From Streptomyces sp. NBC_01235 (lineage in GTDB: Bacteria; Actinomycetota; Actinomycetes; Streptomycetales; Streptomycetaceae), in assembly GCF_035989285.1 (NCBI RefSeq), contig NZ_CP108513.1, positions 5,022,001-5,086,000 of the forward strand: a DNA stretch of 64,000 bases, given 5' to 3'. The position numbers and the translations under genes were made by a program. Below, in pieces: positions 9,213 to 18,249 of this stretch. Positions within the stretch are counted from its first letter, which is position 1. Every line of letters starts with the position of its first letter. The notes under the pieces were generated by a model. That model searched no databases. It was not told the origin of the DNA and saw nothing but the letters and a program-made list of their open reading frames with translations.

Positions 9213-9454
9213 TTGAGGCTCGGGGAGATGTTTGCACCCCCGGTGCACCCACGGGAGAAGATCAGCCTTCCGCGCCCCAGCATGGTCCGCCATTGGACGC
9301 CCCACGGTCGCCGGATGCGTGAGCGGCGCGTGAGCGGACTGCGCAACAGGAGCCGTCCTGAGCCGGATGGGCCGGCCCTGCCGCGCGGCGCTGATCAGGC
9401 AGAAGAGCACCACGCGGCACAACCAAGCACCACCCGTCAGAGATTCGATCCCAC

Positions 9455-9495
9455 GCCTAAAGCGGGTGTCGCAGGTTCGAATCCTGCCGGGGGCA
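9455..9495 (+). repeat. tRNA-Arg(CCU) 3' half, copy B
   Basis: GCCTAAAGCGGGTGTCGC, then an intact T-arm (GCAGG-TTCGAAT-CCTGC) and CGGGGGCA. The 5' part of the anticodon loop has diverged and no 5' tRNA half precedes it. The ~150 bp upstream (GCGTGAGCGGACTG, then GCGGCGCTGATCAGG) resembles the DNA upstream of copy D at 30200-30290. Confidence 0.85.
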
Positions 9496-9525
9496 CCGTG
9501 CCTGACCAGGCATGATGCATCAGAA

Positions 9526-9559
9526 AGGCCCCTCGGAAGTGATCTCCGAGGGGCTTTTT
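9526..9559 (+). terminator. Rho-independent terminator after tRNA copy B
   Basis: GCCCCTCGGA (9528-9537) pairs with TCCGAGGGGC (9545-9554), a perfect 10-bp stem with a 7-nt loop, followed by TTTTT. It lies 33 bp after the tRNA 3' end, where a genuine tRNA terminator would be. Confidence 0.85.
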
Positions 9560-9576
9560 GGCTCGCATGGGAACGA

Positions 9577-9793
9577 ATGGGAACGCGCCGTCACGCAGCG
9601 TCCCGCGTGGGAACCCTGGGCGACTCCCCCGGTTTCGTCCCCCTCTCGCACGGCCGCCGCCGGCACGCCCCCGTCCGCCTCGGCGCCCTCGAGACCGACA
9701 AGGATCCCGCGGTCGTCCTCCACAACGCCCCCTCCGACCGCCTGCCGGAGTCACGCGCACCGACGTCCGCAACGGAAGACCCAAGCCGACGAC
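9577..9793 (+). repeat. 217-bp dispersed repeat, left copy (coding-like fragment)
   Basis: Aligns without gaps to 26407-26623 with about 10 differences in the first 204 positions. One frame has strongly G/C third positions and reads [20 protein letters not shown]...[13 protein letters not shown], so it probably derives from a gene, but no family is recognised. No further in-frame continuation exists on either side. Confidence 0.6.
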
Positions 9794-9914
9794 TTCAAGA
9801 GAGATCGTGACCGGTCTCGATGGGGTTTGACCTTGTCGGCGTGCTCGCAACAGGTGCAGGCCCTACCGTGGGAATCCAGGTGCTCGGCCGACCGCCATGT
9901 GACATGAATGGCCT

Positions 9915-10140
9915 ATGCCCTTCGTGCACGTCAACGATGCCGACCTCTGCGAGGTATCCGGTGTGCCCGACGCCACCCCGCTGGTGCTGATGCAGGCGGC
10001 GCCAGCTCCCTCGACTATGCCGAAGCCGGCTGGTCCGCGCTCATCGCGAGCTTCGCCGAGCACTGCCGGGTGCTGGCGCTGGAGCACCGCGGCCACGACC
10101 GCACCGGAAACCCCGCAGGGCGAGTCAGCATGAATTTCAC
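9915..10140 (+). pseudogene. Alpha/beta hydrolase N-terminal fragment, frameshifted
   Basis: The frame at 9915 reads MPFVHVNDADLCEVSG then PDATPLVLMQ, the start of an alpha/beta hydrolase. Reading then continues only in the next frame as SSLDYAEAGWSALIASFAEH and CRVLALEHRGHDRTGNPAG, which contains the family's R-G-H-D/G-x-S region. Sequence homology stops before the nucleophile elbow. The gene is thus both frameshifted (near 10005) and truncated. Confidence 0.6.
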
Positions 10141-10159
10141 CCCTCGGTAGGTTCTTACG

Positions 10160-10230
10160 GAAAGTGCCTCCGACCATTTCGGGAACAAGGAGGTCAGGGA
10201 TCCCTGTTCTCGCTGGTCGGAGGCACTTTC
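10160..10230. repeat. 71-bp hairpin or small inverted-repeat element
   Basis: GAAAGTGCCTCCGACCA (10160-10176) is the exact reverse complement of 10214-10230. The 37-nt interior pairs imperfectly (GGGAACAAGG with CCCTGTTCTC). It could be a strong bidirectional terminator 3' of the GH30 gene or a remnant of small-IS terminal repeats. Confidence 0.65.
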
Positions 10231-10279
10231 TCGACCTCGGGGGCAAGGTCAAATGATCACCCCACATGAAAGCCCGAGG

Positions 10280-13216
10280 TCAGCTGTAGACGGTCAATTC
10301 TGCGATTGACCACCAGTTACTCGCAACATTGGCGGTATTGACGACCTTGATGTAGCGAGCCGTCTGCGTCGGGAAGGACGTCAGTTCGACTCGCTGGCCG
10401 TCCGCCATGGAAGAAACCTTGGTCCAGTCGGTTCCATCCGTGGACACGTACACGTCTGTGCTTCGCGCATAGTCGCCGATACTGCTGCCGACATCCAGCA
10501 GAATCTTGTCGAACGTCTGCGTCTGCCCCATGTCCACTTGGATCCAAAGGCCGTCGTACTGGCCCGTGCCGGAGCTGTACCGGGTGTCAGCATTGCCGTC
10601 CAGCATGTTTGCGGGACCATCGTTGTACGGACTTGTGTCCGATGCCGTTGCGGTCCAACCCGTCCGCGGCAGCGCAGGGCCCAGATCTATGACGTCGTAC
10701 GAAGATCCACCTGCTTCTGCTCCGCTGGCTCCGTTCACCGAGACCTTGTACGTCCCCACTGAAAGTCCGCTCGGAACGTAGGCGCTGATGCTCGTGTCCG
10801 ACCAGCTGTCTATTTCGGCATAGGTCGATCCGAAACGGACCGTGCCCAGCCCCTGCGCGTCACCGAAATGGGATCCGGTGATCGTGAACTTGGAGCGCGG
10901 TATGCCTTGCTTCGGCTTCAAACCGCTGAAGGCCGGTGCGGGGAAGCTCGACAGCTTCTGGGTGGTGAACATCGCCGAAGTCCCGCTCGGGAGCGTATAG
11001 GTGTACGAGCCGTCGGCGGACACCGGGAAACTCTGACTGGTGGCGGTTCCATTGAATACTACGGTGACCTCCGACCCTTCCGAGCTGGTCCAGGTCTTCA
11101 ACTGGAGGCCCTTGGGTACCGCTGTCGGAGCTGCGATCGAACCGATTCCATTCGAAGACCTATATACATTGATTTCGCCGATGCCCCACCAGAAACCGGA
11201 TGCTGCGACACAGACGATGCGAATGTACCGTGCCGTCTGGGCCGGCAACGTGACGGCTATCTTTCCTATGTTCCCGCTGCCGTTCGCGATCGCGCTGCCC
11301 CAGTCGACCCCGTCATCCGAAACATATATCTGGTACTTGGTGACGTAGTCGAAGGAGTTGTTTTCGCCGGTGGCGAAGGCGATCTTGTTGAAGCTCGTGG
11401 GACTCCCCAGATCGATCTGGAACCAGTCGCCGCTCGTCGTCCCGTGCCCGAGATTCCACCGCGTGTTGATATCGCCGTCGATCGCGTTCGCGGCCACACC
11501 CCAGTCCGGACTGGCCGAGGCCGTGGCGGTCCACTGACTACGGCTCAGTGACGATCCAGGCGTCCGGATGGAAGCTCCGACCGGAAGGGAGTACGCGAGC
11601 AGCTTGTTTCCGGTACGGACGGCATTCTGGTAGGGCAGCAGTGCCGGATCGTACGTGATCGTGATCGAGCCGGACGGCGACTTGAACGTGAAGTCATGGG
11701 TGGGATCCGAGACGTTGGTCGCCGCGGGGGTACCGCCGCTCCGCATGGGCCCCGAATACGTGAACGTGACGGCGTCGCCGGCGTTCAAGGTGTAGTCGAA
11801 GGACTGCGTTCCGTCCGCAACGCTGAAAGTCTTCGCGGCGCTCCCCGAGTTGTACGCGATCAGGACCTTCGATCCGTCCGGGTTCTGGAACGCGACGTTC
11901 TCCATGCTTCCTTCCCCGAGGGTGTTCGAGTAGATGCGATGCGCTCCAGGCTTTACAAACCTGCTGGCGTGAGCGAGTGCGTAGTAGTCCACGTTGTAGG
12001 ACACTTGTCCGCTGGTCGGATTGATCGTGACCAGTCCCCGGCACATGGGTATGCCATTTGTGTCGCTGTTGAGCGGACCCCTGTCGGGGTCGAGCGCGGT
12101 GTTCCACAGCATCACTCCGTTCGCCCAATTACGCATGCCCTTGATGATCCAGGTGCCGAGTGCGTCATTGAACGCTGCCTGATCGTTGCCCTGCCAAACA
12201 CCTCCGCTGGCTTCCGTGATATAGGTTTCCTTGCTCGGATAGTCATTGTGGACCAGAGTCTGGTAATTCGGGTTCCCGCTGTAGATGTGCCATCCGGTTC
12301 CAGCTGTGTACTTGGAGGCGGCGGGATCACTGAAGATCCCCTCGGGATACGAGGGCACATCCCAGTTGTGATCCCAGGCCAGAATCTTCGTGGAGATCCC
12401 GTTGGCCGCGAACGCCTGGCCGATTTCCTGGATCAACTGGGATTCCTGGTAAGCGGACAGGAACATGCCGGGCCAGCTGGGAGTGCCCATGGGTTCATTT
12501 TGCGGCGAGATGTAGGAGATCGGCACACCGGCCTTGCCGTAGGCCTTGATGAACTTCACAAAATAGTCGGCCAGCGCAGAGGTGTCCTCGCTCTTGAGTG
12601 TGCCTCCTATCATGGAATCCGATGTCTTCATCCAACCTGGCGGACTCCATGGATTGGCCATGATTTTGGCGGACGGGTTGAGTGAGAGAGCCTGCCGCAA
12701 TGCCGGAATGATGTACGTCTCGTCATGCTTGACGGAGAAGTTGGACAGCGTCGGGTCCGTCTGTCCCGCCGGCATGTCGTCGTAGGAGTAATTTCCGGAC
12801 GCGTTGAAGTCCGTGGCGCCCATCGGAGAGCGGATCAGGCTGAGGCCTATGCCCTTCGAGGGGTCGTACAGCTTCTGCATCAGCTTCGTTCGATCAGCAG
12901 TGGACAGCTTGTTGATGAGCCAGGCGGAAGAGTCCGTCATGGCCGCCCCGAAGCCTTGGACTTTCTGATACTTGACGCTGTCGTCGATCTTGATCGTCAG
13001 CGGGTTGTCCGTCTTCTTCGTCCGGAACAGTACATCGCTCTGGCCGACAACCCACTTGTCGGCCGAAATGTCTGTCAGCCAGACATTCACGGAATTTCCA
13101 GGAGAGACTTGCTTCGTCTGCGGGGCGGCAACGGCGTTCCCGGAAGCCGCCCAGGTGGCGGCGACGCCGATGGCGGTGGCCAGGAACTGGCGTCGTCCGA
13201 AACCGTACGAGCTCAT
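10280..13216 (-). CDS. Secreted GH30 glycosidase with two F5/8-type C (CBM32-like) domains
   Basis: A 978-residue exported enzyme. The start at 13216 follows AGGAGG. A Tat-type signal (RRQFLATAIG, cleavage near AVA-APQ) precedes the GH30 (beta/alpha)8 domain, with KVQGFGAAMTDSSAWL, NPWSPPGWMK, acid/base E241 in SPQNEPMG and nucleophile E335 in YITEASGG. A beta domain (VAFQNPDGSKVLIAYNSG) follows. The C-terminal half has an F5/8C module (about 560-690), an IPT/TIG-like domain (about 760-840, KQGIPRSKFTITGSHFGD) and a second F5/8C module ending ASNWWSIAELTVYS. Family members include glucosylceramidases, beta-1,6-glucanases and xylanases; the binding modules suggest a polymeric glycan. It is the last gene of the sugar operon, but has its own strong ribosome site. 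Confidence 0.9.
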   Translation of the reverse strand: MSSYGFGRRQFLATAIGVAATWAASGNAVAAPQTKQVSPGNSVNVWLTDISADKWVVGQSDVLFRTKKTDNPLTIKIDDSVKYQKVQGFGAAMTDSSAWLINKLSTADRTKLMQKLYDPSKGIGLSLIRSPMGATDFNASGNYSYDDMPAGQTDPTLSNFSVKHDETYIIPALRQALSLNPSAKIMANPWSPPGWMKTSDSMIGGTLKSEDTSALADYFVKFIKAYGKAGVPISYISPQNEPMGTPSWPGMFLSAYQESQLIQEIGQAFAANGISTKILAWDHNWDVPSYPEGIFSDPAASKYTAGTGWHIYSGNPNYQTLVHNDYPSKETYITEASGGVWQGNDQAAFNDALGTWIIKGMRNWANGVMLWNTALDPDRGPLNSDTNGIPMCRGLVTINPTSGQVSYNVDYYALAHASRFVKPGAHRIYSNTLGEGSMENVAFQNPDGSKVLIAYNSGSAAKTFSVADGTQSFDYTLNAGDAVTFTYSGPMRSGGTPAATNVSDPTHDFTFKSPSGSITITYDPALLPYQNAVRTGNKLLAYSLPVGASIRTPGSSLSRSQWTATASASPDWGVAANAIDGDINTRWNLGHGTTSGDWFQIDLGSPTSFNKIAFATGENNSFDYVTKYQIYVSDDGVDWGSAIANGSGNIGKIAVTLPAQTARYIRIVCVAASGFWWGIGEINVYRSSNGIGSIAAPTAVPKGLQLKTWTSSEGSEVTVVFNGTATSQSFPVSADGSYTYTLPSGTSAMFTTQKLSSFPAPAFSGLKPKQGIPRSKFTITGSHFGDAQGLGTVRFGSTYAEIDSWSDTSISAYVPSGLSVGTYKVSVNGASGAEAGGSSYDVIDLGPALPRTGWTATASDTSPYNDGPANMLDGNADTRYSSGTGQYDGLWIQVDMGQTQTFDKILLDVGSSIGDYARSTDVYVSTDGTDWTKVSSMADGQRVELTSFPTQTARYIKVVNTANVASNWWSIAELTVYS

Positions 13217-13314
13217 TGGAGATCCTCCTTGGACCTGCTTGTTCAGCACTTTGAAAGGCGGGTGGGAGGTGGGGTTACCGACGGATTGAAGTCGGCTCTA
13301 CAGCGAGATCGGCT

Positions 13315-14787
13315 CTACAGCGACGTGCGCGCCGGCTCTGTGGGGCCGGTGCTCGGCTCCTTGATCACGAGCGGGTGCAGCTCCCACGCGTCGACCGCGT
13401 AGCCGAGGCGCGTACCCGGTGCGGTGCGGGCCTGAAGTCGCCACGGGCCCTGCCCTGTGGGGTAGAAGCGCAGCGTGAGGACCTGGCCGGTGGAGGTCAG
13501 GAAGACCTCGGCGATGGAGTGGTCGACGACCACGCGCAGTTCGGCCGGCAGGCCGACTGGGCAGGGCATCCGGTAGGAGCCGCCGTGGGCCCGGGCGTCG
13601 AGTGAGGCGTGGCAGCGGTCGACGACCAGTTCGCTCGCTTCGGCATCGAGGCGGATGTCGAGGTACTCGGAGCCGTCCGGGGTGGTGAGCAGCCGCAAAC
13701 CGGCGTTTCCGGTCGGCTCCAGACGGGCCGTCAGGTCGAAGGCGCGGCCCACGTCGCCGAGGTCCACCGGCTGGGGGCCGTGCGTGGTGCCTGCGGTGTG
13801 GATGGTGTGCTCGCCGCGCAGGGCGAGGAGTTCGGTGGTGGGCTGCTGGCGTAGCGTGCCGTCACCGTCGACATGGATCTCGCGGGGCAGGGTGAGGGCG
13901 CCGGCCCATCCTTCTGCGACGGCCCAGGCTGGATCGCGGGCTTCCCACGACCAGCCCCACAGCAGCCATCTGCCGCCAGGTGCACGCAGCAGGGCGGGTG
14001 CGTAGCAGTCGGGGCCGTGGTCCACCCACACCGGTGGGCCGGCCTCGAAGTGGCCGTCGCGCTCTTCGCCGATCAGGGCTGCGACGCGCTGCGGGCCTTC
14101 GTGGTACTTCCAGGTGCTGAAGATGAGGGCACCGAGTCCGTCGGCTGCCGGGAGGTATTGGGGGCATTCCCAGCCCTCGCCGGTGAGCTGCTCGGTGCCG
14201 CCGATGGGCTCCGGGTGGCGGGTGGCGAAGGGCCCTCGATAGGTCCAGTTCTCCAGGTCGGGCGAGTCGTAGAGGAGGGCGGCGGCGCGGCCGTCCGCGA
14301 GGGCGGCGCCGACCAGCATCCGCCAGCCGTCGCCTTCCTGCCAGACGTACGGGTCGCGGTACATCGTGCAGTCCTCGGGCCATGCGGGGATGATCAGTTC
14401 GCCCCGCGGGCGGAAGGTCCTGCCGCCGTCGTGGGAGACGGCGCGGGTGACCGGCTGGTGCTGGAACGAGCGGTCCTCGCGGTGCGCGGAGTAGAAGGCG
14501 ACGAGCCGGTCGCCGTCGGAGACGGCGTTGCCGGAGAAGCAGCCGTCGCCGTCCACGCCGCCGGGCGTAGGGGACAGGGCGATCGGCAGCGGCTCCCAGC
14601 TCAGCAGGTCGGGGCTGCGGAAGTGACCCCAGTGCATGTTCGCGTGGGTCGCTCCGTACGGGTTGTACTGGTAGGAGACGTGGTAGTGGCCGTCGTGGAA
14701 GACCAGCCCGTTGGGATCGTTGACCCAGTTGCGGGGCGGGCGCAGGTGCGCGACGGGGTAGTGCGGATCCCGGGGTGTGGTGGACAC
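13315..14787 (-). CDS. GH32 glycosidase, intracellular (sucrose/fructan hydrolase)
   Basis: 490 residues without a signal peptide. The five-bladed propeller carries the three GH32 acids: nucleophile D24 in NWVNDPNG, transition-state D145 in YRDPYVW, and acid/base E207 in GWECPQYL. A C-terminal beta-sandwich (about 345-470) ends in LRFYPTGQGPWRL. Members cleave terminal beta-fructosyl bonds of sucrose, inulin- or levan-derived oligosaccharides. Its place behind an ABC importer fits hydrolysis of imported fructosides. It lies between the GH3 gene (104 bp upstream) and the GH30 gene on the same strand. Confidence 0.9.
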   Translation of the reverse strand: MSTTPRDPHYPVAHLRPPRNWVNDPNGLVFHDGHYHVSYQYNPYGATHANMHWGHFRSPDLLSWEPLPIALSPTPGGVDGDGCFSGNAVSDGDRLVAFYSAHREDRSFQHQPVTRAVSHDGGRTFRPRGELIIPAWPEDCTMYRDPYVWQEGDGWRMLVGAALADGRAAALLYDSPDLENWTYRGPFATRHPEPIGGTEQLTGEGWECPQYLPAADGLGALIFSTWKYHEGPQRVAALIGEERDGHFEAGPPVWVDHGPDCYAPALLRAPGGRWLLWGWSWEARDPAWAVAEGWAGALTLPREIHVDGDGTLRQQPTTELLALRGEHTIHTAGTTHGPQPVDLGDVGRAFDLTARLEPTGNAGLRLLTTPDGSEYLDIRLDAEASELVVDRCHASLDARAHGGSYRMPCPVGLPAELRVVVDHSIAEVFLTSTGQVLTLRFYPTGQGPWRLQARTAPGTRLGYAVDAWELHPLVIKEPSTGPTEPARTSL

Positions 14788-14890
14788 ACGCGTGCCTTTC
14801 GGTATGTCAGAGGGGCCCGCCCCGCCGGCCCCTCTGGTCGGCGGGGCGGCGGGCCGGCGGGGCGGGGGTCTTCAAGCCCGTATGCGGCCC

Positions 14891-17215
14891 TCAGGTCCGG
14901 ATGCGGAATCCCGCGCTCAGCTGCTGCTCCCGTCGTGCGCTGGGGCCGACACGGAGTGCGAACTCACCTGGTTCGACCACTCGCCGGTTGTCGGCCGTGA
15001 CGAGCGAGCACTGCGAGGCAGGGATGCTGAGGCGGACGTCCAGGCTTTCGCCGGGAGGGATCTCGACCTGGGTGAACGCCTTCAGCTCCTGCTCGGCCCA
15101 GGTGACGCTGGTGGTCAGGTCGCTGATGTATGCCTGGACCGTTTCCAGGGCCGGACGGCTGCCGTTGTTGGTGAGTCGTACCGTGGCGTTGACGGTGCCG
15201 TCGGCGAGGACTTCCGGGTCGTGCACGACAAGGTCGGAGTAGGTGACGGTGGTGTAGGTGAGGCCCTCGCCGAACGCGAACAGGGGGTCCTGGGTGAGAT
15301 CCGCGTAGCGCTCCCCATGCTGGCCTCGCACCTGGTTGTAGAAGACCGGTTGCTGTCCGACGTGGCGTGCGAAGGAGACCGGGAGCCGGCCGCTGGGTTC
15401 GGCGAGTCCGAGGAGGAGTTCGGCGAGGGCGCGGCCGCCGCGCATACCCGGGTTGAACGCCTCGATGAGTGCTGCCGCGTTCAGCGCCGACTCCGGGACG
15501 GTGCTCGGCTTCGACTGGACCAGTACGACGATCATGGGTGTGCCGGTGGCGGCGACCGCGTCCAGCAGAGCGACCTGCCCTCCTTGGAGGTCGAGCGTGG
15601 CCGTCGAGCGCGTCTCGCCCGTGAGGGCGATGGTGTCCCCGACGACCACGACGGCGTAGTCGGCGGCCTCTGCCGCGGCGACGGCCTCCCGAAGCTGGGC
15701 CTGGTCGACCGGGGCGGGGGTGAAAACGGGCGGCAGTGGTTGACCGTCGGGCCCGGTGGACCACTCGGGGTCATGGGCGGGGCTTGCGATGTCGGCTCCG
15801 CGGGCGTGTGTGACGGTCCAGTCGGCGGGGACGACGGCGCGCAGGCCGTCCAGCACCGTCTCCACCAACTCGCGTGGATGTCCTTCGGGCATCCACGGCA
15901 CCTGGCCGGTTGCACCCGCCCAGTCGCCGAGCATGGCCTCCGGGCTGTCGGCGTTGGGGCCGATGACCGCGATCGTGCGTGGCGTGCCCTGGCCTGTGGC
16001 GCGGCCGGTTCCGTCCGCGGTCAGCCCGCCTTCGAGGGGCAGGATCCCCTCGTTGCGCAGCAGTACGAGGGAACGTCGGGCGGTCTCGAGGTTGAGGTCG
16101 GCGTGCTCGCGGCAGCCGATCACCTGCGCCTGCCGCTCGGGGTCGGGGGCACGGGGGTCCTCGAAGAGCCCGAGTTCGAACTTCAGCCGCAGCACCCGCC
16201 GTACCGCGTCGTCGATCTGCTTCTCCTCGACCAGGCCGCGGGCGACCGCCTCCTGGGCGCCCTCGAAGAACGCCGGCGTGGCCATGATCAGGTCGTTCCC
16301 GGAGTTGACCGCGACCGCCGCCGCCTCGGCGTAGTCGGCGCAGGTCCGCTGGTCGTAGACCATCCGGCCGACGTTGTCCCAGTCGGTCACCAGCGTGCCG
16401 GTGAAGCCCCACTCACCCTTGAGCACGTCGTTGATCAGCCACTCGTTGGCGGTGATGGGCACCCCGTCGATCGACTGGTAGCCCAGCATGAAGGCGCGGC
16501 AGCCGGCCCGGGCCGCCCGCTCGAACGGGGGGAGGAACCACGAGCGCAGCTTGCGCGGGCTGAGATCCGCCTCGCTGGCGTCGCGCCCGCCCAGGGTCTC
16601 GGAGTAGCCCGCGAAGTGCTTGGCGTACGCCAGCACGGCTGTCGGGTCGCCAAGGCCCTCACCCTGATAGCCGCGCACCATCGCCGCCCCGAGTTCACCG
16701 ATCAGGTACGGGTCCTCGCCGAACGTCTCGTTGATGCGGCCCCAGCGCAGGTCCCGGGTGATGCACAGCACCGGGGAGAACGTCCCGTGGATTCCGGTCG
16801 CCGCGATTTCGGTCGCGGCCGCACGGGCGACCCGCCGGAGCAGAGCGGGGTCCCAGGTGCAGGCCATGGCCAGCTGGGTCGGGAAGATGGTCGCGCCCGG
16901 CCAGAACGAGTGGCCGTGGATGCCGTCGTCGGCCGTCAGCAGCGGAATGCCGAGCCGTGTCCGCCGGGCCAGTTCCATGGCCTCCGGCATCTGGTCGGGA
17001 GACACATGCAGGACCGATCCGGCCAGCTTGGCCGACACGATGTCCGCCAGGTCCCCGTGTTGTGCGTCGAGCATCAGCAGCTGCCCGACCTTCTCCGGCA
17101 GGGTCATCCGTGACAGCAAGTCCTCGATTCTCGCTTCCACGGAAGCTTCCGGATCCAGGTACGCGGCAGAGTGGACCGGCTGTCCCACTTTGTTCTCCAA
17201 GAAATGAGTCGACAC
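14891..17215 (-). CDS. GH3 beta-glucosidase-type enzyme, cytoplasmic
   Basis: 774 residues, no signal peptide. The N-terminal TIM barrel has LTADDGIHGHSFWPGATIFP, FGEDPYLIGELGAAMVRGYQ, KHFAGYSETLGGRDASEADL and the nucleophile D278 in TLVTDWDNVG. The alpha/beta sandwich follows (RSLVLLRNEGILPL, IAVIGPNADSPEAMLGDWAG), then a C-terminal fibronectin-like domain (VQAYISDLTTSVTWAEQELK). GH3 enzymes remove terminal beta-D-glucosyl, or in some members xylosyl or GlcNAc, residues. Its place after the permease genes suggests it processes imported oligosaccharides. The start at 17215 is 140 bp after the permease stop. Confidence 0.9.
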   Translation of the reverse strand: MSTHFLENKVGQPVHSAAYLDPEASVEARIEDLLSRMTLPEKVGQLLMLDAQHGDLADIVSAKLAGSVLHVSPDQMPEAMELARRTRLGIPLLTADDGIHGHSFWPGATIFPTQLAMACTWDPALLRRVARAAATEIAATGIHGTFSPVLCITRDLRWGRINETFGEDPYLIGELGAAMVRGYQGEGLGDPTAVLAYAKHFAGYSETLGGRDASEADLSPRKLRSWFLPPFERAARAGCRAFMLGYQSIDGVPITANEWLINDVLKGEWGFTGTLVTDWDNVGRMVYDQRTCADYAEAAAVAVNSGNDLIMATPAFFEGAQEAVARGLVEEKQIDDAVRRVLRLKFELGLFEDPRAPDPERQAQVIGCREHADLNLETARRSLVLLRNEGILPLEGGLTADGTGRATGQGTPRTIAVIGPNADSPEAMLGDWAGATGQVPWMPEGHPRELVETVLDGLRAVVPADWTVTHARGADIASPAHDPEWSTGPDGQPLPPVFTPAPVDQAQLREAVAAAEAADYAVVVVGDTIALTGETRSTATLDLQGGQVALLDAVAATGTPMIVVLVQSKPSTVPESALNAAALIEAFNPGMRGGRALAELLLGLAEPSGRLPVSFARHVGQQPVFYNQVRGQHGERYADLTQDPLFAFGEGLTYTTVTYSDLVVHDPEVLADGTVNATVRLTNNGSRPALETVQAYISDLTTSVTWAEQELKAFTQVEIPPGESLDVRLSIPASQCSLVTADNRRVVEPGEFALRVGPSARREQQLSAGFRIRT

Positions 17216-17355
17216 AGGTCAGAGAGTTGATTGGCGTCGGCGAGCGCTTCGTCGCGGGGACGCTGCCGCCTGCCGCGGCGGGGCTCGCGGGCCGTCCGCC
17301 CGCCGCACCGGGCGGGACCGGTGCGGCACAAGGCGGCGGGGTGGGAGCCGGGGTG

Positions 17356-18243
17356 TCACTTCAGGCCGGTGGTGGCGATGCCGGCCACGAAGTGGCGCTG
17401 GAAGAGGAGGAAGACGATCATCACCGGCAGCAGGACGATCACGGCGCCGGCGAGCAGGACGCCGAAGACGGTGAAGGACTGCCCGCTGCTGGCCAGGGCA
17501 AGGCCGACGGGGAGGGTGTACTGGCTCTCGGTCTGGGCCACGACCAGGGGCCACAGGAAGTTGTTCCAGGATCCGAGGAAGGTGATGATCCCGAGGGTGG
17601 CGAGGGCCGGCTTGGTCAGCGGCAGGATGATCTTCGCGAAGATGGCCAGTTCGCGGCAGCCGTCGACGCGGGCGGCGTCGATCAGCTCGTCGGGCAGGGT
17701 GGAGATGAACTGCCGCATCAGGAACACCCCGAAGGGGCCGGCCAGGAACGGCAGGATCAGTCCGAGCATGGAGCCGGTCAGCTGCATGTTGGATACCAGC
17801 ACGTACAGCGGGACGAAGGTGACCAGGCCGGGGATCATGAGCGTCCCCATGACCAGCAGGAAAACGACGCGCTGTCCGCGGAACTCCAGCTTGGCCAGGG
17901 CGTATCCGAGCATCGAGCAGAAGATCAGGTTGCCCGCGGTGACGGCGAGGGCCACGATCACGGAGTTGGCGAACATGCTCGTGAAGTCCAGCTTGCCGAA
18001 CAGTTCGCCGTAGTTGGCGGTCGTGGGCGCCGTGGGTATCAGGACGGGCGGGACCCTGCGGATGTCGGCCTCGGGTTTGAAGGAGCCGGACAGCATCCAC
18101 AGGAACGGCGCGATCATCAGCAGCAGGGCGCCGGCGAGCGGCAGATACAGCCAGGGCCGGCCCCAGGTCCGGCGTATGCGGCGGCGCCTCAGGACGCGGT
18201 CCGTGCCCGGTTGTGCCGTTGGGAGAGTGGAGAGGGTGCTCAT
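17356..18243 (-). CDS. Carbohydrate ABC transporter permease, MalG/LacG type
   Basis: 295 residues with about six membrane helices, starting LYLPLAGALLLMIAPFLWMLSG. The cytoplasmic EAA loop is DAARVDGCRELAIFAKIILP, with the conserved EAA-G-P pattern that docks the ATPase. It forms the membrane channel with the permease encoded 6 bp upstream (18250-19239) and takes substrate from the binding protein at 19274-20572. No ATPase gene is present in this cluster, so a shared MsiK-type ATPase elsewhere is the likely energy source, as is usual in Streptomyces sugar importers. Confidence 0.92.
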   Translation of the reverse strand: MSTLSTLPTAQPGTDRVLRRRRIRRTWGRPWLYLPLAGALLLMIAPFLWMLSGSFKPEADIRRVPPVLIPTAPTTANYGELFGKLDFTSMFANSVIVALAVTAGNLIFCSMLGYALAKLEFRGQRVVFLLVMGTLMIPGLVTFVPLYVLVSNMQLTGSMLGLILPFLAGPFGVFLMRQFISTLPDELIDAARVDGCRELAIFAKIILPLTKPALATLGIITFLGSWNNFLWPLVVAQTESQYTLPVGLALASSGQSFTVFGVLLAGAVIVLLPVMIVFLLFQRHFVAGIATTGLK

Positions 18244-18249
18244 GGGTCG

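Noticed and set aside
9138..9422. N-terminal extension of the AAA+ ATPase to 9422
   Set aside because: It reads through the operator-like region and upstream attachment DNA; GGGGAGG points to the start at 9137.
14777..17113. A 778-codon + strand open frame opposite the GH3 gene
   Set aside because: Antisense shadow of GH3; no domain, no start signal.
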